A stretch of DNA of 64,000 nt from Physcia stellaris. Its lineage: Eukaryota > Ascomycota > Lecanoromycetes > Caliciales > Physciaceae. Made by a program: the position numbers and the translations under genes. How positions within the stretch are numbered: position 1 is the stretch's first letter; each line of letters starts with the position of its first letter. The notes below the pieces were generated by a model that made no database searches, was not told the origin of the DNA, and saw nothing but the letters and a program-made list of their open reading frames with translations. The DNA lies in the NCBI GenBank assembly GCA_018902385.1, contig JABSSW010000054.1:1-64000 (forward strand). Reading direction: 5' to 3'. Shown here piece after piece: positions 25,816-37,400 of this stretch.

Positions 25816-26276
25816 GAGTACCGGACACGATGAGATTTAGTTCGCACACATTGCGGTACGATCCCTTCCTTTGTAGCCTGGACGTATGCCCGAGATTCGT
25901 GACTTACGTTTCGTCATTTTAGTACGGGAATGACGCTTTCGTGGAAGTCAGCTATTCGGCTGCTGCGATTATTGCCGTCGTGCCAAAGGCTGCTGACCGA
26001 CTTCATTTGTCCTCTCCAAAGGGAGGTAATAATGTTATGGACGTTCTGATGGGGCAAGATACGGTCAAGGGCCTACACACAGTAATGGAATCCGAGCAGT
26101 GATCAGCACACCAGCGTATCCCAGCTTGTCCATTATGCAAACCGCACTTGGAGCTCTTTCCAGGACGAAGAGAGAGGTTATGTCAGCGGTAAGTTCTACC
26201 TTCAATGTACTGTGAACTTGGTGAACTAATTATCTACCCTCAGCGAGCACATGCGGCATCGAACAGGAAGGTGGCC

Positions 26277-26681
26277 ATGGCGCCAATCAACTTTCTCGCT
26301 CTACGTGTGAACAAGATCTACGATGAGGTCTTTGGAAATCAGGCCGATCACTCGCACAACTGGACCACTAGCGGTCACAACCGTTATGCCAATGTGTTCG
26401 ACCCTGTCAATAACCACACTTGGAGCTCTTTCCAGGACGGAGAGGGAAATCATGTCAATGGTAAGCTCTACCTTGAATGTGAGCTTGGGAGTGAGAATGA
26501 ACTAATAGTCTCAGATCAAGATATGATGGGTCCATCACAAGGCCAGGGTGTCAATTCTTCGACTTCGACTTTCCAATTTGGTCCGGAGTTTGCACCACCT
26601 GTATCAGGTGTCCCTCAGACATATATGCCTCAACATCGTCCCATAGCTCCAGCTCGCCCCAGGAAGCGCCGTACGTATTAA
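26277..26681 (+). CDS. Small uncharacterised protein, two exons
   Basis: ATG at 26277 opens a short exon to 26460, followed by a clean 54-nt intron (26461-26514: GTAAGC, AACTAAT branch site, CTCAG) and a second exon to TAA at 26681, giving about 116 aa. The intron length is a multiple of three without a stop, so intron retention would still be translated. The N-terminal half is rich in Asn, His and Asp; the C-terminus is Pro/Arg-rich and ends in a basic RPRKRRTY tail. No known domain recognised. A diverged copy of its exon end plus intron lies just upstream (26145-26243), and a Copia integrase fragment begins almost directly downstream, so the gene may itself be debris of a rearranged locus. 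Confidence 0.4.
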   Translation: MAPINFLALRVNKIYDEVFGNQADHSHNWTTSGHNRYANVFDPVNNHTWSSFQDGEGNHVNGKLYLECELGSENELIVSDQDMMGPSQGQGVNSSTSTFQFGPEFAPPVSGVPQTYMPQHRPIAPARPRKRRTY

Positions 26682-26685
26682 CGAT

Positions 26686-27140
26686 ACTAACAAGGATAAG
26701 GTGCCCCTAACTAACAAATGCGAAGAGTGTGCACTTTCCAAAGCACATAGAATCGTATCCAAATCCCCTGAAAAGTCGGAAACCTCAGACAAGCCGTTTT
26801 ATCGTATTACCTACGATCTCATTGATATGACAACGGCATTGAACAAGCACAAGTGGATATCGCACGTGGCATGCTCCGAAACAGACTTCCACATGGTATA
26901 CACTCACGAGAGCAAAGGACAGGCCACGGAGGTGCTTTATTCGGGCCATCCACACCATCGAAACAAGATACAAAGGCAAGGTAGTATTCGTACGCCCTGA
27001 CGGCGAACGTGCACTAGGCACCCAATGGGGTAAATACTGCGCACTCAAAGGCATTACATCTGAACCCTCAGCCGTTGATACTCCAGCACAAAACGGCCAC
27101 AGTGAACGACTAGGTGGTCGTTCACGTAAAGAAATTATCA
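26686..27140 (+). mobile_element. Copia integrase fragment, lightly mutated
   Basis: About 450 bp matching the integrase region of Copia A at about 12585-13010 base for base over long stretches, but with normal GC content. Includes the region equivalent to the start of the integrase core (RITYDLIDM-type) and the later NGHSER-type region. Only this slice of the element is present and no LTRs adjoin it. It is a fossil fragment with few breaks, valuable as a comparator for the heavily mutated copy. Confidence 0.85.
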
Positions 27141-29500
27141 AGCTAAATCAGTGATACAGACCGTGTCCCAACCAGCCAGCGTACTGGTCTTACAGCGAAA
27201 GGTAGAAATGCCACACGAGCGTGCGGGGTGCGGAGACAACGGACAAACCGCCCTATTCCACCGGGGCAAATGATAGGAAAGAACCCAATTTACGGCTGTC
27301 CTATCTGCAAGAACAAGTGGTCGCACGAAGCCGCTATGAAAGCGCCCTAGGTGGAAATGTATGGTCCTGGATTCCTCCGACTCAAGGCTCGAATTGACGA
27401 TCAAAGAACTGGAAACAAAGATCAAGCGCGAGATAATCGAAACGGAAGGCGCAAGAACTTCCCAGAGTGTTGCGGCCTATGGAAATCCAGGAAGGAGGAA
27501 CTGGGTCGGTCACCAAGGCAGGCAGGGGTATGTCTCGGAGGGCGAGCCGATGGAGGAAGGAGAGGTATCCAAAGAGGAGGAGAAATAGGCCGATGAGGTC
27601 TGAGGATTCGTGCATGGGTCAGTAGATAGACCTGCATCGGCAGGTACTTTAGGTTGCCAGAATAATCACTATATAGAATTGCCATTATTGAACACACGAT
27701 ATCAGAAATCATACCTCTGATCCTATTGATCCACTTGTTTTCGTATAAAGTTTTCTTCGATGTCGTACAATCGCCAATTCGATGAAATGCTATACATGAT
27801 TAGAGATTAAGTTTCCGGATGGGTACCATTTTGCCCCTTGAGACTGATCATTGAGAGCGAAAAGACTGGTGGAATTAATTACACCGCACTCGCCAGGCCG
27901 ACCTGTTTAGCCGCATCTCAAGCACCGGCTTGATTCTCCAGAAACCACCTCAAACGTCAGCATGCTGGTCCCCAAAGCATGGCGTGCGCGTTGAGCACTG
28001 GAATTATGCTACTATTATTGATCCACTTCTTCACGAGATGCGCCATGCTATACTCATGTATTTTGGCTGCGGCAATGGTGATAGAGCATTTTACGAAGGA
28101 ATGAAAGGACATGGTGTCTGTGGGCTGAACCTTGTGCACGCGGTACAACCGGCCACAACAGAAAACTTTAAGGAAGTTGAGAGAAGCACGCTCGACGTGA
28201 CAGAGAGCAGTTCTGAGTGGAAGACGAGATCAGAGTTCAGCAACATGAGAGACTGCTTGATGGACCTGAGAGGCTACTACAGTTGGCGAAATACTTTACT
28301 TCGGCTGTCTCGAAGATTTATGGAGAGTTGGGCGCCGGAATGATAGGAAGAGAGAGTCAGACCCTTCCAAGCAGCTCAAAAAAATAAGGGAGAGAAAGAA
28401 ATAACGACTGAATCTCATTGCGAAAGACGATACGATACATATTTCGCGACCGAAATTAGAAGGATATTTGACGCGCGTTTTATTCGGCAGGCTATGCCTT
28501 GAGAGTTAAGAGCTTTGCTAAGTTCCGGCATACTTGGAGATATTACTGAACTGTATCCGTTGTTCGGTGACCCTTGTGGAATTACCTAGAAGTAGGGATC
28601 AGAACAGAAGCTACATGTAGACGGCGACTACTTCTCTACCACAGCTAGATAAATTAGAGCTGTAACATCCTAAGGATTATTGATGTGCTGTTCTGTGCTC
28701 AATCTGTTTCGTAGCATTCAGGGTGAAAACAGTACTATTCAGATACGTGATTATGGCACTTCTCTTGGTATCGGTGGCTCGGCACAACATAAAATCGAGG
28801 ATGGCTCCCACTGTGTGGTTCCGTCAAAGATATCCAATTTTGGAGATTGCGTGCGCTTGAGTGTATCAGGTACTCTACTCGGCCGACAACTGGGTCTGGA
28901 CATTTGCCTTGCAGAGGCAAGCTTGTCCTCAATTGGAAACTTTGCCGAGTATATAGCTCGTTGCTTAATGGTGTGCCATTTTTCGCGATAATTTGTCAAC
29001 GAGATTCAACGGTCCATTCCTCGTTACCAAAACTGTCGATCACGTAGTCAGTGATGCGCAGTATGCACTGACAAGGATAGTGTAAGGTGCAATCCGACAT
29101 GGTGTCTAATGATTTCCGTCCGGCTCCAAGAGTGTGGGCAGTGTCGCAAGGCGATTCTGCATGATGTTTTATGATCTGTAGCCCCTGATGTGGAGCTCTC
29201 TTGGGAAGTAATCCTTGGCGAATCGAAGCAATCTCAATGGAACCCCCTCTGGTAAAGGATCTTTCTTGAAGGCGAAACGGGTGTGGCTCGCTAGAAATCA
29301 GTACCAGCATTGCTCTTCGACTGGCGAGTCGGTAATTAATGCGAGAGCAGCAGGGTGCCGACGCCGCACGCTCACATCTCGTCAATAACCTCGTACGCAT
29401 GTAAATTCCACGGTGCCCACTTGATTTTGGCATCTGGCTACAAAATGGCCAGCCTCCTAGACATTAGAGCTTCGACTTTCTATATGCATTAAGATCCACA
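27141..29500. other. GC-normal intergenic DNA, no supported gene
   Basis: Open frames occur on both strands (for example plus 28038-28343, plus 28680-28991, minus 28996-29433) but none has a recognisable domain, clear splice structure or codon bias strong enough to call. The stretch around 27350-27590 is charged and repetitive and may be transposon debris following the Copia fragment. Confidence 0.4.
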
Positions 29501-30626
29501 ATGGCAGATAATTTGAATTCCAGCAAAACACAAACCTTGACTACATCTAATATCCTGCTGATATGCCTCCCAACTCTTGCGCTCCCATTGCGGTTCGTTT
29601 CCAGACGGCTTACACCCAAAGGACTCTGGTATGATGACTTTGCAATGGGGGGAGCCTTACCGCTGGCTCTAGCAGTTCCGATTCTGAACCTTACCTGTAC
29701 GTGTTTGGTCTTTTTTCAAGTATTCTGAATTCGGCTGACAGACTATTAGCGACCAGTTTCGGATTCGGCCGGCACGAATCAGCACTGAACCAGGAAATGA
29801 CAAAGCGGTCGATGGAAGTTCTTTACATCGTCCAGCTTTTCTATATTTCTGCGATTGCTATGGTCAAGATGGCTCTGCTACTCACCTATGCCCGAATTTG
29901 GACCACAAGAGGCTTCCGAAGGTGCCTATACTTGGTTAGTGCAATTATCGCTATCTGGTGGGGCACCTCCACCTTTATCACTATATTCCAATGTCATCCG
30001 ATACACTACTTCTGGGATCGTGAAACATTGGGTGGCTGTTTAGAATCCAGGGGCTTCTTCATCGGGATCGCCATCCCAAATATCGCTTTGGATCTGGTTG
30101 TCCTGAGCATTCCGTTGCCGTCAATCTGGCAGCTGCAATTACCGCGATTACAGAAAGCTGCTTTGACCGTGGTTTTTACCGTGGGTGTGTTGTAAGCGCC
30201 AACCTCATCTCGAGAACAAAGCCTTGCTGAATCAACATAGGGCAACAGCTGCGAGTATCTACCGAGTCGTACTCATCCTCCATGTCAGCGAGGTCGATAT
30301 TACGTGTAAGACTCGCCTCTCGGCTTACTAAACTTCATCGTGGCTACTTCCGAGAGTTGAATTGACTAACGCTTCGTCATGCTTTAGATCGTTGGGTGGA
30401 CCTTGGCGTTTGGTCGGCGATTGAGCCAAATATTGGGATAACCGTGGCTAGCCTTGCCACCTGTAAGCCGTTGTTTTTGCGTGTCACCGGCGGCCTCAAT
30501 ACACGAATCCAGAGTAGTCGCTGGACCATAACATCAATGACCAAGCATGGAATACGAGTACCGATACCAACTGTAAAGGCTTCTCAAAAACCTGATGACA
30601 AAGAACTCCGGCCTGTTAAACTATAA
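29501..30626 (+). CDS. Fungal rhodopsin-like seven-helix membrane protein (SAT4-type)
   Basis: Four exons: 29501-29696, 29750-30191, 30241-30305 and 30388-30626, with introns of 53, 49 and 82 nt, each GT...AG with CTGAC, CTGAA or CTAAC branch sites. All junctions keep frame and give 313 aa. Hydrophobic helices alternate with short loops, and the protein shows features of the fungal rhodopsin-domain family (Pfam Fung_rhodopsin): an N-terminal helix, a second near the WYDD motif, a GFGRHE loop, a helix-rich core, an IFQCHPI...WD loop, and a late W...IEPNIGI segment. The biochemical role of the family is mostly unknown; members sit in the plasma membrane, and some near secondary-metabolism or effector genes. 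The spacer before the first helix is short compared with many relatives. The neighbouring region shows no biosynthetic cluster. Confidence 0.85.
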
Positions 30627-31126
30627 TCCAAAGGAGGTGGCTCACAGCAGCCGAGGGAGGGAAGCAAGCTATGCAGGACGATGGATTGAGTCGACACTGA
30701 TTCTCTGCGAGCCCGTCGTGATGTATAAGAGAAGTAGATTGTTTCGACTGATGTCGTTCATCCAGGAGACAAGCATCAGTGACGAGAGGGCCTCGATGAT
30801 GAACAATTTACCGACTTCCGGTCGCTTTGAAGGTCGGGGTTTGTAACCAGAGTAATGATAAAGCATTGAGCAACGCCGCTGCCATGGGGCCATCGGGGGG
30901 CTCCTTTTGCTATTCATGTGATGTCGTGTCAGCAACACAAAACTGTAATCCTCTTCTTACTAGTTCCAGAAAGGGGACAGTATGGTTGATGACCGCACAT
31001 CATTTTCGGCTTCCTTTGTTGATATCAAGCTCTTTAGAGAAGTCGAGAAGCTCCTAGCACAGGTTCACTCTCAGTTCATAGACTTAGATGAATCGACAAG
31101 ATGTAGGAGGTTCTCCATCCTCGACT

Positions 31127-32152
31127 TCAAGGTTCTGGTGGATGACGCTTCTCCCATTGCGCTCGAATGGAGAACGGTTCGGGCAGACCCCTTTCCTTCC
31201 TTCGAGTTCGAATTCGCAAGGGTACTTCCGCTTTGTCGATGCGACACTCGACCATACCCGCCAGAGGTACTCTATCTTCAAAATCTTTTGCCATGAGGGT
31301 CTTCCTGTCCGGCACGAATTCGGTATAGTAGCCTTGTCGTTCTATGTACGCCTGATGATTCATATGCGATGGTGTTACCCATAATTTGAACTCTTTGACC
31401 GATGCTGCGGTGGGCTGCGAGGCCGCTGCGGAGGAGGCGGAAGGGCTTGCCTTGTTATCTGTGCTTGGTAAAGGTGACATGGCAGGATCGGTCAATGATC
31501 CTTTGGGCGGTAGCTGTTTTGGGAGGATTGTTTGCCCGTTGGAACACTTTCTTGACTCTTGACTCCCCTCTCTCGGCTTCCACTTAGCCCCTGAGAATCT
31601 TCGTCTTCTGCCTTGATACCACCCGCAGCTTTCTTTGTTTTGCCGGTAATTGCTTCTTCCTCTTCATTACCATGTTCTCCTTCAGGAAGAGATTCAAGGT
31701 TCTCGATCGAAGGAGCTGGTGCATCTGCTTGATCAATACCTCGAACCTGGTTCAATATCTCCGAGCCAGCGTATGTCCATCCGCTGTCCTTGTGCTCCAA
31801 CTTGCAGAGGAACGGGCTGACGCTGATGAGCTTTTGAGCGGAGCCTTGTGACTGATATATGGCAAGGAAGGAGTTGGGAGCCGGTGTTTGAGGTTCATAC
31901 TGTATTTGCCATGCACAATGCCTCAGCGAGATGTAAGGCTTTCCGCAAATAACAAGGTTGGGATATGCTGACCTTGAGGTGCTTGTACATGACTACCTCA
32001 CCGTATCCCTCGAGCACACGCAATATCTCTCTACTCTCGGCCAAATTGCGAGGGCGTGGGTAAACCCTAATGTGCACGGCGCCGCTGGCGATACCTTCTC
32101 TTGTATAAGAAGCAATTGATCGCCTCCCAAGAAAGGAGTTTCTAAATGCCAT
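31127..32152 (-). CDS. RRM-like protein, possibly mitochondrial
   Basis: Minus strand. Exon 1 is 32152-31973 (60 codons), followed by a 73-nt intron (31972-31900, GTCAGC...ACAG), then an exon from 31899 continuing in frame to 31492. The N-terminus is basic and hydroxyl-rich (mitochondrial-presequence-like) and leads into a VHIRVYPRPR...EILRVLEGYGEVVMYKHL segment resembling the first half of an RNA-recognition motif. The C-terminal third (to the stop at 31127) is in another frame and contains a conserved-looking block (KEFKLWV...HMNHQAYIERQGYY...). The two frames overlap openly between about 31570 and 31495, so the junction is either an unrecognised splice (a GTAATG near 31650 to a TTCTCAG near 31568 would be in phase) or a one-base shift. 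I recall similar full-length proteins in related fungi containing both blocks. Function unproven. Confidence 0.6.
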
Positions 32153-32606
32153 TGCGTGCGTTTCTCATGAAGGCAAGTTGTCTCAATCGCGTGAAGAGGA
32201 GCAGCGAGTGGAGTTTGAGCCATATGCCGGAGATAATTAGAGCTTAAACCCGAGCTTTGGGATCGCTTTTCTAAATATTTGTAGGCTACGGATCCGGTCA
32301 CTACTAGCAAAAGTTCATTGAGACTTCATATATTCGGCAAGATCAGAGGTACCCTTATGCACCCAATGAAAGTATACGTCCATGTTACACTCGATGGCAG
32401 TTCCAGCCCCTGGCCAAATCCATAAACATAAGAGGTATCAGCATAGTAGCTAAAAGACTACCCAAGACTACTCATGTTCTATTGTCCTATGCTGATCAAG
32501 TTATCTCTTGCGGTCGATTATGTACCCCAGGTAGATCATGAAAATATGCCGCATCCACCATTTGTGATTATGAACCACACTCCAAGCCATTTTCCAATCG
32601 ATCGTC

Positions 32607-33811
32607 CTAGGAAGGTGACAGGGCGGGCTGCCGTTTGGTCCGTATTCTGACGTCCTTATACACGAGCCTTTGTCTGGCTAGAGATTCTTTTGAGATACTG
32701 CGCGCCAAGCGCTTCCCGACTTTGAATTGCGGGCGACTAGCGGTAGGGGTTTGTGACTCTTCCGTGCAACAGTCCGAGTCCGCAGTTGTGACTGAGGTCG
32801 TAGGGATGTAATCTACCCCCGAAGCAGGCTGCTCGTGTATCTGTAACGGGGGTAAGGAGTCACTGATATCTGATAGAGGTGTAGGCGACAGAGGTGTAGG
32901 CGAGGCATCGTAGCCCAAAGTCGCTAAATCCTGGGCCAAGGAAGAGAGTCTAGGAAGATTGGCGGAAAAGCACTGGCGGCGTGTCAGGGTTTGCCTTTGC
33001 TTCCGCCTCTGATTGAAGTGGGCCGTGGTGGTGAGACGCTCACGTTGCGATAATGGAGAAAGATATTGCGGCGGGAAATCCATGGATTGTGGAGGAAAGG
33101 ATGGTAGTTGAGCTTGCAGCGACTGAAGCTGGAAATGCTGAGAAAGCTCTGTAATGGAGCAAGGAGCTGGAATAGACTCATCGTCAGAGAAAGGAGAGGC
33201 TCCGCGAGAGGATTCTGACGGGCTTTCAACCGTGACGGAAGAGTCCTGATCAGTAGAGCTGCGGTGAGCGGCAATGGGAAACGAGTAGTCTTCCCACATG
33301 GCTATGAGATTTCGATCAATCTCGAGGTGCTGGTGGAAAAAGTAGGAAGGTTATGTGCACATAGTAGAATGAGAGATGCTGTCATAATCGACAGGAAATT
33401 AAAATTGGTAAGGGCTCTGAGAGACGGTTTGGCTCGAGAGGCAAGGAAGTCTAGAAGGGCACGTGAAGAGGCTTCTGGAAGCTATCGAGTACAGGTGGAT
33501 CCATCGGGCGTGATAATATTTGAGCGCTATGGCCCATGGCAGTCCGATGAAGCTAGCGTCGCTACCGTGCTCATGTTCATATTAATATTATCTGTGTGTT
33601 GGATCCAGAATGTGGCAGAGAAGGCTAGCTCGCAATTGAGCCCAGATTGACGGGTTTTGGACCGTTGCTCCTGCCGCTGGCATTCGCAACGACATGCCTT
33701 ATCGGGGATAGTGTCTCGGTATATCTTCAATGCAGGCGGCTCAGAAGCGCCGATCATGCCGATCTCCCAGTCTAAGAACCGCTCACGGGAATAATCATCC
33801 CCATACTCCAT
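32607..33811 (-). CDS. Ser/Pro-rich uncharacterised protein
   Basis: The supported core is 33299-32607, a 230-aa frame starting at ATG and rich in Ser, Pro, Thr and Gln, probably disordered, with a basic C-terminal segment (KVGKRLARSISKESLARQR). The same frame is open upstream through ten more codons to a strong acceptor (TTTTTCCACCAG, cut before 33329). Farther upstream, ATG at 33811 opens a second frame with protein-like residues (MEYGDDYSRERFLDWEIG...). A donor at 33565 (ACG|GTAGCG) would join them in phase, giving about 322 aa, so I draw the gene to 33811. If that intron is wrong, the gene is 32607-33299. No domain recognised. Confidence 0.5.
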
Positions 33812-34430
33812 GATTTCGCCATGAGCTGGAGTCGCGCCACGAGCGGCAGCTCAAGTATTCTGCCGATCATTAACATTAATTCTCGTTGAATGGCATAATT
33901 CACCATTAGAGTACTGCTTCAGGTATCGAATGATTGGATTGTGATGGTCTGTGCGTTGTCTGGCTGTAGGCAGAAGCACATGAGTGAGTACTGTACACTT
34001 GTACCTATCGCGGAAGGACTTCCAATCGTCAGAAAATTTCAGATGCATGATCCCGTTTTGTGCACATCCTAAGGTAAGCTCTGGAATGGCGTAGTCACGA
34101 TCGGGCCTTTTTTATCGGCGCCATTCTCGTGTCGAGCTAGTGTTATCTGGCGAGTCCAGGCGCTCTTGGTAGTGCAACTACTGTCTTAATTTTGATCATG
34201 GTTTGTTGTCTGTAACCTCGTAGGTGATCACTTAATTACACAGTAGAGAATTCATCACCTGCTTGCACGTGGACCAGTCTCGGCCTTAGTCTGTCAAGGT
34301 CTACCCGTAATGATAATTCGATTGTCTGTCCCTGCATGCTGCATACATTACTATTAGGTCAAGCTGCACTACCTCGCACAGGCCAGCCGTGCTCCATACT
34401 TCCGAGGACAAGAAAAACCACAGTAGTGTC
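33812..34430. other. Intergenic, no gene seen
   Basis: About 620 bp between the start of the Ser/Pro-rich gene and the 3' end of the MFS gene. Nothing coding supported. Confidence 0.5.
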
Positions 34431-37400
34431 TCAATACTCAGTCAGACCTGTTGCCAATCTATTCCTCCGTCGAATCTCGCTCCATCTAGTCATTTTTCCA
34501 AGCTCAAGCAAACTCATCCGACGTGTGTTGCCGCTGGGGTGACCAATGATCACTGGCTTCCATTCGTCCTCAGGGCCCGAAAGAACATTGGTCCCGTACC
34601 GCTGTGTGGGAATGATTTGCACCGTCTTGAAGCGAGTGAGCACTGCAATGAGCAGCAGCGTCAACACCAACAGGATTCCAGCAACCACAGCTGTAGCCGT
34701 TTGAGCGCCGAGTCGCCTTTCCACTGCACCGCCAGTACCTGTTCCTGCCGCCGCGATTAAGAAAGCAAACGCCTGTGAGATTGCGAAGGCCGCTGTCACG
34801 CGGGGAAAGCAGGAAAAGTTGGTTCGCTTCCTCATGACTTCTTCAGGCAATGCTTTGCGTGGTCGGCCTGTCATGCCAGGTTGAAGATCCGACGTATCGT
34901 ATGTTTCCATGATAATACCATTGCATTCAGCAATAGCTAGGTTCGACAGAAAGCCGATCACGCCGGCGAACACAATTGGTACCATATAATTGGTATGGCC
35001 ATTAGAGGACAAGGTGTAGGCTAAGTCGGCAAATGGTAGGAGAATCATGAAAGCGGCTCTTCGTATGAAGTGAGAGGACCGTGTCACATGTTTCTGAACA
35101 GTCATACTGTCTGTCCTTGGCTTCTGAGTCCTCGCGCGGCTGAAAAGCGAAGCTTTTTGGAATGGAGTGGCGAGAAGAGCACCGATAGGAATAGCTGCGA
35201 CGGCGAGTCCAACATACTGCGGGTGAAAGCGATAGTACTTCGATGTGAGGGCGCCCAAAAGCTGCAGGACACTTAGACTTGAGTTCAAAGCAAGAAAATC
35301 CAAGGGAACTTACCACGATGACAAGCACGATCTGGCCATAAATCCATCCCAAGTACAAAGAGAGAATGACGAAACCCGGCTGTTTCATCATACGCAGGCA
35401 TATTCTCCAACCAGCCACAACTTCCTCCCACCAGTAAATGGGGCCAGTCGCGTCAATGTGCATTTTCATCTCTCCGCGAGCGACCCGCCGAGACACTTCA
35501 CCACCGTTGCGAACTTCGGCCAAAGACCGGCGGTAAGCGGATCTGCGCGTCTCAGGTGTAAGCACGTTGAGTACAAGGACTGCAGCTGTTAAGATGATGG
35601 TGATCCAGAAACCCCAAGCCACATCAAGGCCACTGATTATGACCGCTCCAATTAGAAAGCCTACCCCGATGGACCCGATGAAGCACCAAGTCCATATTCC
35701 GAGCCACATGCCCATACCTCCACCATGTCTTCGAACATCATTGGCATCTACGAGCTCTTGGTGAGGATTACTGCTCTGCAGAGACGAGCCAAAAAGATCC
35801 AATAGCGTCGCTAAGAAGTTAATATTCGCGAAGCCCATTACAAGGCCAGCAGCAGCTCTTGAAAGCAGCAAGCCGACACGATACGTTGCCACAGAAGGTG
35901 AACGCTGCGTGTTCACCACCAACGCCTGAGGAAATTGAAGCGGCAAAAGTATGGCTAACGCAGCCAACGTATAAGGCTTTCTACCGTGCAATAATGGCAG
36001 AGGGAAGAACAAGACTGTAGTAATCGCTAGACCGATGAAGAGTACCACGTTACCCAGGATGGTGTAGTGATGTTCGTCGACGATTACGTATTGAATGGCT
36101 GGTACTTCACCTGCGTAGATACCAATGATCAATCCCACAAGGGCTGTGCTCAAACAAGCAATTGCAGCAGTCCATCGCTTTCTTGATGTGCTCCAGTCAC
36201 GGGCAATGGGCGCTCGCTTGTGCGATCGGCTTAGGCTGAACCCTTGTGGTTCCTTGATGCTAAAGTGACTACGTCGACCCTTTCTGATGGAGCTCTGTTT
36301 TCGAACCCCAGTATCTTGTAGTTCAACACCAAAGTGAGGCAGTGGCGATAGAGTATCTTCGCGTCGAGGCGGAGACTCAACCTCGATCTCTTTACCGCCC
36401 AGCCTCTGTTTGCCGCCAGCCATCGTCATTTGCGTATCAGTCCGGTACCGGGTACTTAGCTCGTTAAAGTCAGCATACCCATAGCCTTCCGAATCTCCAC
36501 TGGAAGAACCCATCTTTTCCATCTCAATCTCTTCAGTCGATTGTGGCTTCCTTTGCTGAAATTGCAACCTGGTTGAGCTTTGTCGAGGCTGTACAAGAGG
36601 ATCTTGACGGACGTTGAGATGTTGAGACACGGCTCCTTCCGACAACGCATTTGATGAAGGTTTAGGTGGTCGGACATGAAAGCTGCGCACCTCTTTCAGC
36701 GGCGCCGCCAGGGTACTAGGTCGACGTGGCAATGAAGGTGCTTTTTCGGGCTCTAGTAACGGCTTCGCCGTAGTCTGTCTCTTGAGGACAGCCCAATCTC
36801 GTGACTCAAAAGGTTGAAGTAAGTCGTCACGTACAGTGATCTTTGGGGGCTGCTCAGAGAAATTTTGCAGTTTATGCGTCTGTTCTAAGCTCAAATGCGA
36901 GTCACCTCCTGGCTGTATGGGTACATTACTTTCTTCTTCTAACGGAGGGACCATGGATGGATTTCTTGAGCTTGCTGGATACGGCGTTGCATCACAGGCT
37001 TTTTTGAAGTTTCCGTGGTATCGATTCTCCTCATCAGGCTCCACTATTACAATACCGGGGTCTGTCCGGTTACGAGCAACGGACACTGTCGTATGGTGTT
37101 CTTCCTCGTCAGGCCCTCCGGAAAGCGAAGATTCAGCATCACTAGATCCAACAGAGCTGCATACATCAGTACAGAAAATACCTGACGAAGGATTCTCGAC
37201 AAACCTAATTGATCGATGTCTCTGGACTAACGCTCTTCTATCGTCATCCTTATCTGCAGCCTGGTGAGCTATGACAAGAGCTTCTCTCAACAGTGTCTCG
37301 AGGTCGGATATTGCTCTTGAAAAAGACTCGACATTGTTCTGCTGCCGCCTTGTGAATGCATGCTCATCAGTTGCTCCAGTCGCGGACCGGTCATGGTGAA

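Noticed and set aside
28996-29433. Minus-strand 145-codon frame with an ATG
   Set aside because: No domain, no splice context and ambiguous codon use; chance ORF more likely.
33264-33650. Plus-strand frame of 128 codons
   Set aside because: Starts at GTG, overlaps the better supported minus-strand gene and has no protein-like motif.
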